Shown here piece by piece: positions 50,114-60,326 of a stretch of 64,000 nt of DNA. The stretch is from Morchella semilibera. Its lineage: Eukaryota; Ascomycota; Pezizomycetes; Pezizales; Morchellaceae. The notes beneath the pieces were generated by a model. That model did not search any database. It saw nothing but the letters and a program-made list of their open reading frames with translations, and had not been told where the DNA came from. A program made the translations under genes and the position numbers. The DNA lies in assembly GCA_009192285.1 (NCBI GenBank), contig CM018603.1, positions 496,001-560,000 of the forward strand, read 5' to 3'. Every line of letters starts with the position of its first letter. The first letter of the stretch is position 1.

Positions 50114-51381
50114 ATGGATCCCAAAAATCCGCGCGAAGCCTGGTCCCGCATCCAGAGTGCCATCTCAAGAGCCTCGCAGCAGGGCGGCGGCAGAGGTGCG
50201 CCAAAAGGTGTTCTTGGTGGGGGGGCTGCCCTACTGCTGCTCGGTGGAGCGTTTATCACTTTTAACAGTGCAATCTTCAACGGTATGGGTGACTTTTGAT
50301 AGGCAGGCGGCCCGGAGCAGATGGTTTATGGTGGAGGTAATGATGGATGGATGGATGGTGGCTGACGTGCGGTGATAGTGGACGGTGGACATCGTGCGAT
50401 CAAGTACACCCGTCTCGGAGGTGTCAAGAAGGAGATCTACAATGAAGGTATATGCTGCTCAGTCCTTATTTCTTGTCTCTTTCTTATATATACACACACA
50501 TATATACATCTATATGGCCTTCCAGAGATCACATTCTCAATCCTGCATCTAAAAAACCTTATATTGACCCACCCCACCAGGAACCCACTTCATGATCCCA
50601 TGGCTCGAGACACCCATTACCTACGACGTCCGCGCAAAGCCTCGCAACGTCGCTTCCCTCACCGGAACAAAGGGTACGTCTTGTGCTGTCTCCCAGATCT
50701 GAGGCCGACCCACTAACCCTTTCCAGACCTTCAAATGGTCAACATCACCTGCCGTGTGCTCTCCCGCCCACGAGTGGATGCCCTCCCCTCTATCTACCGT
50801 ACCCTCGGAACCGACTACGACGAGCGTGTCCTCCCATCCATCGTCAACGAAGTCCTCAAGTCCGTCGTCGCCCAGTTCAACGCCTCCCAGCTCATCACCC
50901 AGCGTGAGTCCGTCTCCCGCCTCGTCCGCGACAACCTCGTCAAGCGCGCTGCCCGCTTCAACATCCTGTTGGACGATGTCTCACTTACTGTACTTCCCCA
51001 TCCTCCCATATAGTCTATAAAGAAAAGGGTCATCCCACCCACTAACAATCAGCGTATATATAGCACCTTGCCTTCTCACCCGAGTTCACAGCCGCCGTAG
51101 AGTCCAAGCAAGTCGCACAGCAGGAGGCCCAGAGAGCAGCCTTCGTCGTCGACAAGGCACGCCAGGAGAAGCAGGCCATGATCGTGCGCGCACAGGGTGA
51201 AGCCCGCTCGGCCGAGCTCATTGGTGACGCCATCAAGAAGTCCAAATCGTACGTGGAGCTCAAGAAGATTGAGAACGCGCGCAGCATAGCGGCAATCCTG
51301 CAGGAGAATGGTGGCCGCAACAAGCTCTTCCTTGATACGGATGGGCTAGGGTTGAACGTCATGGAGAGCACCCGCAAGTAG
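50114..51381 (+). CDS. PHB2: Prohibitin-2
   Basis: Inner-membrane protein that forms a ring with prohibitin-1, controlling m-AAA protease activity and cristae. Exons: 50114-50282, 50379-50447, 50581-50673, 50727-50989 and 51064-51381. They give 912 nt, or 303 residues, the normal length. An N-terminal hydrophobic anchor ([18 protein letters not shown], about 33-50) is followed by the PHB/SPFH domain: [66 protein letters not shown] and [19 protein letters not shown]. The helical tail [18 protein letters not shown] ends the protein. Every splice falls inside conserved sequence, so the model is firm. Confidence 0.97.
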
Positions 51382-52469
51382 AGAGCGGGAGTTAGGGGGG
51401 GGGGGGGGAATGTAATTCAAAAAAAAAAACATATACAATTGTGTTTTAAAAAGCTCAGTGCAGTGTGGAAGGGGAAACTGCGCCGAATTGATGGATGGAC
51501 TGGTGGTTGGGTAATCTTCTTGTCTTTACTTCTCTCTCTCTCTTTTTTTTTTTCTTGCGATCTTTGGGTTGGGTGGAAATGATCGCTTTGTAGATAGTCC
51601 AAAAAACAAAAAAGGAACTCTTCTCTGTCTCTGTCTGTCTCTGTCTCTGTCTGTCTCTGTCTCTCTGTCTCTGTCTCTTGTATGTCTCTTGTATGCTGTA
51701 TCTACTGTCTCAGTATCCATACATGTCTCTACTCTCCGCATCATCATCCTCCCACGTCCATGTCTCTGTTCTATCTTTACTGCCAACTAACTACAAGTAA
51801 GTCTACAAAAACGTTCTATCCACCGCATGGTGGTTATGACACCTGCACTGCACTCCCAGATTCTAAGTCCACCGCCGCCACCGCCCCGTTCTCTCGTCGC
51901 ACGGCATATATACACAATACATGTACATACTTACATGTATACATATACAGACAGACACATACATACGTATAAACAATACACAATACGTGACAGCTCCATC
52001 TGTCCAACACACTCACCTCACCTCAGCTCACCTCCTCCTCCTTCTAGAATAAACAAACACAAACACAAACACAAACACACACACATACACATACACGCAA
52101 CACACAGCACGGTCAGTAAACAAAGAAACAGTGGGGGGAAAGATCAAATTTTAACCTCTCTTCTTCTCCTTCCATTATTTACCCCTCGCTGTTTTTTTCT
52201 TCTTTTCTACGAGGCAAGTCCGTTGTCGTCGCCAAGCCAAGCCATCTATCCTGTTAGCCAGCATTTCTCTCTCTCCTCCCCCCCCCCCCAAATACTCCCC
52301 CCCCCAATCCTGTCCGGTATAGCTAATTTCCGGTATAGGCGATATTAACTTCCAGATTGTCCGCAAATATAAAAAATCCGACGTCACTCACCTGTCTCCT
52401 TCCCCCCCTCCTCCCCCCTCCCGCTACACTACCCCCCAGCCACACATACACACACCCAGTACCAGAAAG
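51382..52469. other. Non-coding, microsatellite-rich spacer
   Basis: 1.1 kb between PHB2 and the CENP-B-like gene. It holds a G11 run at about 51397, an A10 run, (CT)n at 51533-51543, a (CTGTCT)n tract at 51621-51687, CA-rich (ACAAAC)n at about 52050-52085 and C-runs near 52278. TACATGTA occurs twice near 51920-51940. No gene. Confidence 0.6.
51621..51687. repeat. (CTGTCT)n microsatellite
   Basis: Imperfect tandem CTGTCT/CTCTGT repeats over about 65 bp downstream of PHB2. Confidence 0.85.
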
Positions 52470-54313
52470 ATGCCCCCCGACAGCGCCAGGGCCTCACACA
52501 GCTCCAGAATACGAGATATGCCGCCTGCGCGCCCAGCACCCCGCCATGAAGCTGGCCGAGTTCGCGCAGCTGCCGGCCTGCCCGCGCCGCCGCGATGGCC
52601 GCCCGCTCGCTATTTCGAGTCTTGCGGACCACCTCAAGGGATGGGAGGAGACCGTCAAGCAGGGGCCTCCGGAAGGTATATATATATATCCTCCTCCCCC
52701 CCCCCCCCCCACCAATTATCAGTGCCCCACTATCACCATCCTTGCGACTCTGGTCGCTCTGCGGAGCTACCGAATAACTCGCTGACTGCTGGCTCCAGGC
52801 GCCGAAGCCAACAAAAAGAAATCCCGCCCCGCAATGTTCCCCATCTTCGAGTACCTCCTCGTATCGTGGATCGATGCGGCCGAGGCCGCGCGCCAGCCCA
52901 TCACCGACGAGGCCATTCGGCTGCAGGGAAAGCGCATCCAGGAGCGGCTGGCAGCTTGTGACTGCAGCGAGACGTACGACAGCTTCGAGATGAGCAGCGG
53001 CTGGCTGCAGGGCTTCAAGCAGCGCCACAACATCGATCAGCACAAGCGGCACCGGCAGGTCGGAGGCCCTTTTGACGCTGGCGCCATACCAACGCATCGC
53101 GCCAGTCTGGGGGTCGGGTTGAGGCAGTTTGCCGCCGCGGATAGGTATAATTGCGATGAGGCGCGACTGCAGTGGGATCGACAGCCCGGGGTGCTGGGAG
53201 CGGGGGAGAAGGGAGAGGCGGGAGTCGAGGCGGGAGAGGCAGGGAAGGAGGGCGAGAAGGGGAGGTTTACGGTGTTTCTGTGCGTGAATGCTGACGGAAC
53301 GGATAAGCGGCGCATCACGGTCATGAGCAAGATCCGCACGCCGGCGATCTTCAAGCGGGAGCGAATCAACCCCGCCAACCTCCCCGTCACTTACCGCTAC
53401 AATAAGAAGACCTCCCTCCCTACCGACCTCTGGTACGAGTTCCTCCGTACGCTCGACGCCGACATGCGCGCTGCGCGGCGCCGCATCGCCCTCGTCTGCG
53501 AAAACTGCCCCACATACCCGACTCCCACAAAGCCCCACCAAACTACAAGGGCCCGCCACCGCCAGTGCTCACAAACATCACACTCTTCTTCCTCCCGACC
53601 AACACAGCCTCGCTCCTACAGCCCCTATCTCAAGGCATCATCACCGCTCTCAAGGCCACATACCGAAAGCTCTACGCCGAGCAATTCGCCGCGCAACGCT
53701 CGCGCCCCAATGCCCTCGAGGCACTCGACATCCTGACAAGCGCATGGGGCGCCCTCCCGCCGCGCATCATCCTGCAGTGCTGGCAGGCGGCCGCAATCTG
53801 CGACGACCTGTCACTGCTAGATCTAGGGGGCTCGCCCACCGAGTACATCGAGTCGCAGCGTTCGGCGTGCTTTAGCCTGCTGCAGCGAATGCAGCCGCGC
53901 GCGGAGGTGGCGAGGGAGGTGCTGGAGGCGTATTGGGAGGCCGAGGAGGATATCCCTGGGTGTGGCGGGGGAGGGAGGCGCCAGATGTGGTGAGGATCGT
54001 GGATGAGTGCGTTGCGGCGGGGATCCTGCGGCGTGGGGTAGAGGGGATGGAGCTGCAGGATGGGGAGGAGGAGGAGGAGGGCGCAGAGGAAGGAGCCGGG
54101 GATCAGCAGCAGCAGCAGCAGCAGGGAGCAGAGATTATTGGACATCGGGCGGCCGTGCAGTATTTGGCGGAGGTGAATCGATACCTGAGGAGTTTGCCGG
54201 TCAGCGTGCTGAAGACGCCGATGGGGAAGGAGGTGGCGGTCAGTGAGGCGATTGCGAGTAACATGATGGTCATGGCTGGTATTCCGCAGTAAGTTTTTGT
54301 TTCTTGTCTTTAT

Positions 54314-54343
54314 GAGGAGGTGAGGAGGTGAGGAGGTGAGGAG
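54314..54343. repeat. GAGGAGGT octamer repeat in an intron
   Basis: Three to four tandem copies of an 8-bp unit GAGGAGGT lie inside the second intron (54289-54378) of the CENP-B-like gene. Confidence 0.75.
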
Positions 54344-54480
54344 AAGGTTGCTGATGATAAGTGCGCTGTGCGTTATAGGCAGCTGAGGAAGCGCAAGGCC
54401 GAGAACATGACCGGAGAGGTCGCCGGCGCGGCCGCGGACGCCGCGGGGAGGTTGGCGTGTATACCAGCCGTTTCTTGTAG

Positions 54481-54600
54481 TTTTATTTTATTTTCCTTTA
54501 TTTTCTTTATTTTATTATTTTATTTTATTATTTTATTATTTTATTATTTTCCCCATTTTTTCCCATTTTTTCCCCCCTTTAAATATTTTTCCCTCTTTTT
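54481..54600. repeat. TTTTATT-rich low-complexity tract
   Basis: About 120 bp of TTTTATTATTTTA-type repeats followed by T/C runs. It overlaps the nominal C-terminus of the CENP-B-like gene. Translation through it gives an implausible Phe/Leu/Ile string, so the true stop or a further intron probably lies before it. Confidence 0.7.
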
Positions 54601-54652
54601 TTATTTTCAAATCTCCATTCGCGGAGAGATCTGTCTGCATTGTACGTTATAA

Positions 54653-55190
54653 TGAGGAATTCCGGAATGACCACATAGTTGAGGTTTGGAGGGGGACGCC
54701 CGGATATATCGTGATGCCCTCCCTCCTTTTATCCGGCTGAGACCAAATTACTACCACTTGTAGTTGACATGGTGAATCTTTTTATTCCTCCTTTCCTGGT
54801 GTCAATGAGCGTAGTGACGGTTTTCTTTTTTTTTAAAAAAAAAAAAATTCTTATATCCAGGATGGCTAGGTACATACATGTAGGTAGGTGGGTGGGTTGA
54901 GTCGAGTGGTTGTGGTGGTGGTGAGAGAGAGGGCAGTGCTTGAAGTTTAAAAACTCTCCGAAGAAACCCTGCCTGCCTGGTCTGTGTGTCTGTCAAGGTT
55001 AGAAGATGTGCTCTGGGTATGTAGTTTAATAACAAAGGCGGCGACGGGTAAGCTAAAGTGTGGGGGTGGCCGATAAGATAAGCACCGCCAATGGATAAGC
55101 TCTGTTTGATACATGTAGCTACGGTACATGTAGAGGATGGAGATGAATGGAGATGATGATCATCATTATCATCATCATGATGGAGATGGA

Positions 55191-55227
<37 letters not shown>

Positions 55228-56861
55228 GGGACGAGTGATGTCCTGTGAATGTTGGGATGAGTCCTCGCTCTGTATGGTGGGTAACATGTATGTACCATGT
55301 AAGTGTATCTACATGTAGCTACAGTCAGTAAGTCAAGTAGGCAGGAAGGGGCAATTCGCCAACATGCAATATTCAGGTACTCACTCACCCATTCCCACTC
55401 CCTCATCCCGATCCTCATCTCGGGATGATCATGAGCGAGGCGATGACGCTGGGCAGCACTCAGCACTCATGTACTTACATGTACATACATGTATGTACTC
55501 GCGCGTACAGGAGCAAGAACCAGAAAATGCAAGTGGCAATACAGGGATTATTTGGATTATTTGTACGGAGTGGCGTAGCTCTCTGCCATACAAATACATG
55601 TAACCTTTTATTGCATTGCACTTTCTGGATCTTTCCCCTACCTCCGAGTAAGACATTATAGACTTTACGCAAATGGAACCAGCTCCATCTCCCGATAACC
55701 TGAATTGATGCCGATCCTATAACTTACCAATCAGATAATTCGAAATATCCAGCTGGGCTCAGCTGGAAAAGTCTCTATTGCAAGGCCCGGGGTCATCATC
55801 ATGACAGAATTGGACGGAGGAAGTGAGACATTGGGGGGTTAATTGTGTTGGAAAGACGGGCCTTCTTTCCTTTTGTAGATACATGTACTTGGAGATAAGT
55901 ATCTATCTATATCTGTTATCGCATTGTTCTATTGGAGTAGGAGTACATGTAGGTAAATATTGTAGAGTTGTAGGTGCTAACTTTATCTACACACATAGTT
56001 GGCTGCCTGCAGACTGTTGAGCTGCTGCTGCGCGCTCCCTCCCTAATCCCTTTGTTTTCCTTTGATTCTTGTACTTATTTACCCCAGGCAGGAGAGATAC
56101 TTAGATATCTGTACATGCAATTCAAGAAGAGTATTCTAGAGAAGAGAAAGAAGTATCTAACTGCATGACGTGCTACATGCATACTCGCATCTCCAGATGG
56201 ATCTGCCTTCCTGTCTGACTCGGCTCACCGGATAAAAGGCAGTTGATATGTAATATGTAGTAGTACAGCTCTACTCTAGATTTTTTCCATCGTCAAGCTC
56301 CACCACCACCACCACCGCCACTCTCAAAAAGAAACAAAAGAAACAAAAGAAACAAGAAAGAAAAAATTCTTCATAGACATCATCCCACCAATTGCTGCCT
56401 CCCGCACGTCGAGAATCCTCACCGATCACACAATCCGTCCCCAATCGCCAACTTTATCTGAGGGGGGCTGCTTGCTTCTCGCCAAGTCTCTACAACTATT
56501 TTTCTCCCTACAGGGGGCAGACAGACAGACTCAGACAGGGGTTGTGGCTTCGGCTTCCGCAAAGACAACTCCCTATCGCTCGCTCGTCCGTATATGTAAT
56601 CCGGGATTATCCCACACGGTAGTTGAACGATATGATAAATATGATGTTCACGATGTTGATAGCTGGGGGGGTCTGTCTGAATAAGAATATAACCCGTGGT
56701 ACTGCTCCCCTTTGGAACTGTGACTCTTACTCTCTCCCTCATTCTTTCCCCCTTTTTAAGTTTCGTTTCTTGCTACACATTACTTTTATACTTCTTTCTA
56801 TACTCTACACAATACATTGAACACTCCCCCTCTAGCTACTACTACATACAGGTAGCTAGCA
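54653..56861. other. Non-coding, microsatellite-rich spacer before MCH1-like gene
   Basis: 2.2 kb without a supported gene. Contents: a T/A palindromic run near 54826-54847, (ATG)n at 55191-55227 next to a shorter GATCATCATTATCATCATC inverted stretch, and a cluster of about ten TACATGTA palindromes between 54873 and 55950, including TACATGTAGCTAC at 55110 and 55310. CCA-trinucleotides lie near 56303 and AAAGAAAC repeats near 56331. The T/C-rich 56700-56830 looks like promoter/5' UTR. Confidence 0.55.
55191..55227. repeat. (ATG)n microsatellite
   Basis: About twelve tandem GAT/ATG triplets in non-coding DNA between the CENP-B-like and MCH1-like genes. Confidence 0.9.
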
Positions 56862-58704
56862 ATGACCGTCAGAGCCGAATCCCCGACAAAGGACAGCTTT
56901 GAACGTATCAAAGCCCAGCAAGCCCATCTGCGGAAGACTGCCTCAATGGCCAGTATGGGCTCATCCTCTTCCTCCTCCTCCTCTTCCTCTTCTCCCTGCT
57001 GCTCCTCCACATTTCCAATGGAAACCAGAAAGTGGATTGCATTTGCGTCCTCAATCCTCAACTGGTAATTGCTCATTTTCACCCCCTGAATCTAAATATA
57101 TTTACGCAAAAAGGCAATTTGAAGCTAATGATAGCTCTTTTTTTGGTGTCACTATAGCTTGTGCGCAGGTAGCATATTGCTGTTTTCCTTGTGGGCACCG
57201 CTGTTCCAGCATCGTCTCGGATACTCGCAGACGCAGGTCAACTTCATCTCGATGGCGGGCGAGCTCGGCATGTACCTCCCGTGAGTTGCTCATGCCATAC
57301 CAATTCCCCCCCAATAGCACGTGTATGCAATTATGATAAGACAGTAGTAATACGCACGGGGCCTTACTTTTCATTTACTGATAGTTGGTGATCATTATAG
57401 AGTACCACTGTTCGGTTACATCTGTGACAAGATGGGCCCCGGAAAGCTCAGCATCCTCTCGTCCATGCTCTCTGGCCCCTCCTACATTCTGGCTGCCTAC
57501 GTGTTCCAGCACAAGCTGTCCTACCACTACATGGTTCTCGCCTTTTTCTTTATCGGCTCTGGCACTACCAGCATGTACTTCTCCGGCGTCACCACGTGCG
57601 CAAAGAACTTTACGCAGAGCCGCGGCATAGCGCTCTCGCTACCCATCGCCGCGTTCGGCCTCAGCAGCCTGTGGCTGTCGCAGCTTGTTAGCCGTGTCTT
57701 TGTCGAGCCAATGTCCAGTGAGCTTGCGATTGGGGATGCGTTTGTCTTCTTCTCGGTGTTTTTGATTGTGATCGGGCTGGTGGGGGCGTGGGACTGGTGG
57801 TGGTGGCGGAGGAGTGCGAGGTGGAGAGGGAAGGACTGTTGGAGGCGGGCGCAGGCGCGGGGTATGGTTCTGTGGGTGCGGTGGATGGGATTGCAGAGTT
57901 CCCGGAGCTGGAGGAGGAAAAGTCGATCATTAACCATGCGACCAAAAAGTTCCTGAAGGACAAGACCATGTGGTGGTTTGCTGCCGGTTTCTTTCTGGTA
58001 ACAGGTCCTGGAGAGGCTTTCATTAATAACGTAGGAACCACTTCCTCACTATTTATAGGGAAATGATAATTGATACTGATACTCATGATAACAGATGGGC
58101 TCCCTGATCCAAACCCTCTACCCACAGACAGTCCTTAGTCACACAAACCCCATTGACCCGGCCAATCATGTCTCCATCTACGCCCTCTGCTCAACAGGCG
58201 GCCGCATCGTCGCCGGCCTACTCAGCGACTACCTCGCTCCCACCACCACCCCCACCACCTCTCAAAAGCGCTTCACCTGTTCGCGCCTCACTCTCCTCTT
58301 CCTGTTCGCCCTCCTCATGTGTCTGGGCCAGGTCCTCGTCGCCATAGGCTTCGTGCAAGAGCACGGCGAGCGCTTCTGGATAATCTCATCGCTCCTTGGC
58401 GCGGGCTACGGCGCCGTCTTCTGTTCTTGCCCCCACCATCGTCAGCGTCGTGTGGGGCACCGAGAACTTTGGTACCAACTGGGGAACCATCACCATGGCG
58501 CCTGCATTCTCTGCGAGCCTGTTTGGCCTGGTGTTTGCGAGGGGATATGATAGCCATGCGGGTAAGGGCGGCGTGTGTTGGGGACAAGAGTGCTACGAGC
58601 AGTCGTTCTGGGTGATGTCGGGGAGTGTGTTGCTTGCATTGGTGGGGTGGGCGTGGGCGTGGAAGGGTTTTGGTGGGTGGAAGGGACGGGGGATGGTGGT
58701 CTAG
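56862..58704 (+). CDS. MCH1: MCH1-like major facilitator transporter, two frame breaks
   Basis: Monocarboxylate-permease-related MFS protein of the nodulin-like group; in yeast a vacuolar membrane protein of unsettled substrate. Exons: 56862-57064, 57158-57280, 57401-58030 and 58095-58704. A short N-terminus with a Ser run leads into twelve predicted helices. Visible family stretches are KWIAFASSILN, LCAGSILLFSLWAPLFQ, LGYSQTQVNFIS, PLFGYICDKMGP, GIALSLPIAAFGLSS, INNMGSLIQTLYP and SVVWGTENFGTNWG. The frame is lost by one base at G5 (57782-57786) in the loop after helix 6, and regained by one extra base at about 58416-58429 (before PTIVSVVWG). The two shifts cancel, so the spliced total is a multiple of three (521 residues, usual about 490-600). 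Similarity is continuous across both, so these are recent mutations or assembly indels. Confidence 0.85.
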
Positions 58705-60326
58705 GGTGGGAGATGAGGGAGGTTGTATAAGTGCTAGGTGTGGGGAGGGCATTTATAGTGTAGATTACGCATATATATATATGCGTGGAGGTAGGAGAGC
58801 CCAAGAAGTGGTCCCTTTTCCTGTTTCTTTTTTTTTTGTTCCTGCCCCGCCCCAGGGGTCTGGCTCTGCAATGTTACAAGCATGGATATGTATAATATGT
58901 AGACTCAGCGGCGTTATATTTGGGTGTTGCGGTTTCTTTCTTTCTTTCCTTCTGTCTGTCTGTTGGTTTGAGATATGGGCTGTGCTGGGTTCGGTAATCT
59001 AAGGTTGTAATTCCCTCGGAAGTTTAGTTTTCTAGTTTTCTTTTCCTTTGGCAATTTTGCAAATTATCATTTTACGGGGTATGGAGCATGGGATGTATTA
59101 ATTATCTGGGGAGTACATGTAGCTACATACTTGAGTTAGTTATTTGCAAGTTAAGTACTTAGACTGGGGGGAAAATATATCTTTCCATATTATACATACA
59201 GTACAAGAATACGGTACCTACTCTTCTTCTTCTAGTGCCGGGCTTAATTCCGTATTTGTTAAAAAATTCCGCCCTGTGCACGTGGCAGCGACCCCACCGC
59301 ATTTTTTTTTTTTTTTTTTTTCATCCTGTAATATACTATTGGCCGCCTAGCTGTGTCGTTCTGCTTCCAGGGGGAGCCCTCCGAGGGCGAAGATAGAGAG
59401 AGAGAGAGAGAGTGTGTGTGTGTGTGTGTGGAGGGGGTCCTGGGTCCTGGGTCCTGGGTCCTGGGTTCTGGTGTGCGGGAGAGGCTACATGCGGGCCGTG
59501 GCTGCGAGTGATATCCCATGATCCCACCACAAACCCACACACCACACACCCACACACACTAGCAGACAGGCTAACCCCCTACCCTAGGCCACAGGTCAGG
59601 TGGTAGATTGTGTCTAGTGCTAGTGCTAGAGTACATACATGTATGCACCTACTACATGTGTAAGTGCAAGGTTAAATTATAAACTCACTTCACCAGAGGC
59701 CCCCCGTTGTGTGGTATGCTCAACTGTGGCGGTGGACATCACGATGGTTCCTCTCTGAGTCAGATCCGTGTGTGTGTGTGATTTTAGTTCTCGCTGGACA
59801 TACGATGCGGTGGACCTGTTGCTTGGGCTTAGGGCGAGAACGCAACTAAGGGTGGTGGTGGTGGCAACCGTCGATATTGGTTACGGACCTGAGAAGTATA
59901 TGTACATGTGTACCTTAGGCCCGTTCACGTTGTGGTTATGGTTATGGGTAGAAAGAAAGAAAGAGGGACCCCCGCTCTCGCTCGATCAGGGGCCAGAATC
60001 TTTTGTAGAATACTCAACATTGAACCATTTCATGGCATGACTCAACTACTAATGCATTACAACCGTGGTCTATCCCTTCCCGCTTGCAAATTTCTTAACA
60101 AGCCAAAAATCCACACTAAATGGCTAAAAAAAAAAAGCCCCAAAACAATCACTTTTTTCTTTTCTTTTCTTTTCTTTTTCTTTTTCTTTTTATGATGGGG
60201 TAGAAGGAAGGAGGAGATATTGGTGATTGAGTGGAAAGGAGGCTATCTAAAGGTATGGGTAAATGTTCAAACCAAAGGATGCTCTTCACAGCTATATAAT
60301 TTCTTACTCCACCGCGCGAGTACACC
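58705..60326. other. Convergent 3' region with dense simple repeats
   Basis: 1.6 kb between MCH1-like and the unknown nuclear-looking gene; no gene is supported. Contains a T20 run at about 59302-59321, (GA)n and (GT)n at 59394-59430, five TCCTGGG heptamers at about 59438-59472 and (TTTTC)n at about 60157-60191. TACATGTA lies at 59114 (extended to TACATGTAGCTAC) and near 59635. Confidence 0.55.
59394..59472. repeat. Compound (GA)n-(GT)n microsatellite and TCCTGGG minisatellite
   Basis: A GA tract, then a GT tract to 59430, then about five tandem TCCTGGG heptamers (59438-59472), all in the convergent region after the MCH1-like gene. Confidence 0.85.

Larger units (their letters stand above)
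52470..54652 (+). pseudogene. CENP-B-like, pogo/Tc5 transposase-derived gene with frame breaks
   Basis: Resembles fungal CENP-B homologues descended from pogo-type transposases. Exons: 52470-52675, 52799-54288 and 54379 to about 54652 (C-terminus uncertain). An N-terminal helix-turn-helix (EYEICRLRAQHPAMKLAEFA) is followed by a Tc5/CENP-B HTH (WIDAAEAARQPITDEAIRLQ, SSGWLQGFKQRHNI) and a DDE_1 domain (YNCDEARLQW, FLCVNADGTDKRRITVMS, TASLLQPLSQGIITALK). The first catalytic Asp is kept (NCDE). The second position reads Glu (LVCENC for the usual LDN), and the third reads Ser (QPLSQG for QPLDQG). Transposition is therefore unlikely. The reading frame shifts at C6 (52473-52478), C3 (53517-53519) and G5 (53967-53971), yet protein similarity continues across each. 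A (CAG)n tract encodes poly-Gln near 54103. Very GC-rich compared with flanks. No terminal repeats found. Either a domesticated gene with assembly indels or a decaying copy. Confidence 0.75.

Noticed and set aside
52429-53559. 376-codon minus-strand open frame
   Set aside because: Antisense shadow of the GC-rich CENP-B-like gene; the plus strand carries the recognisable domains.
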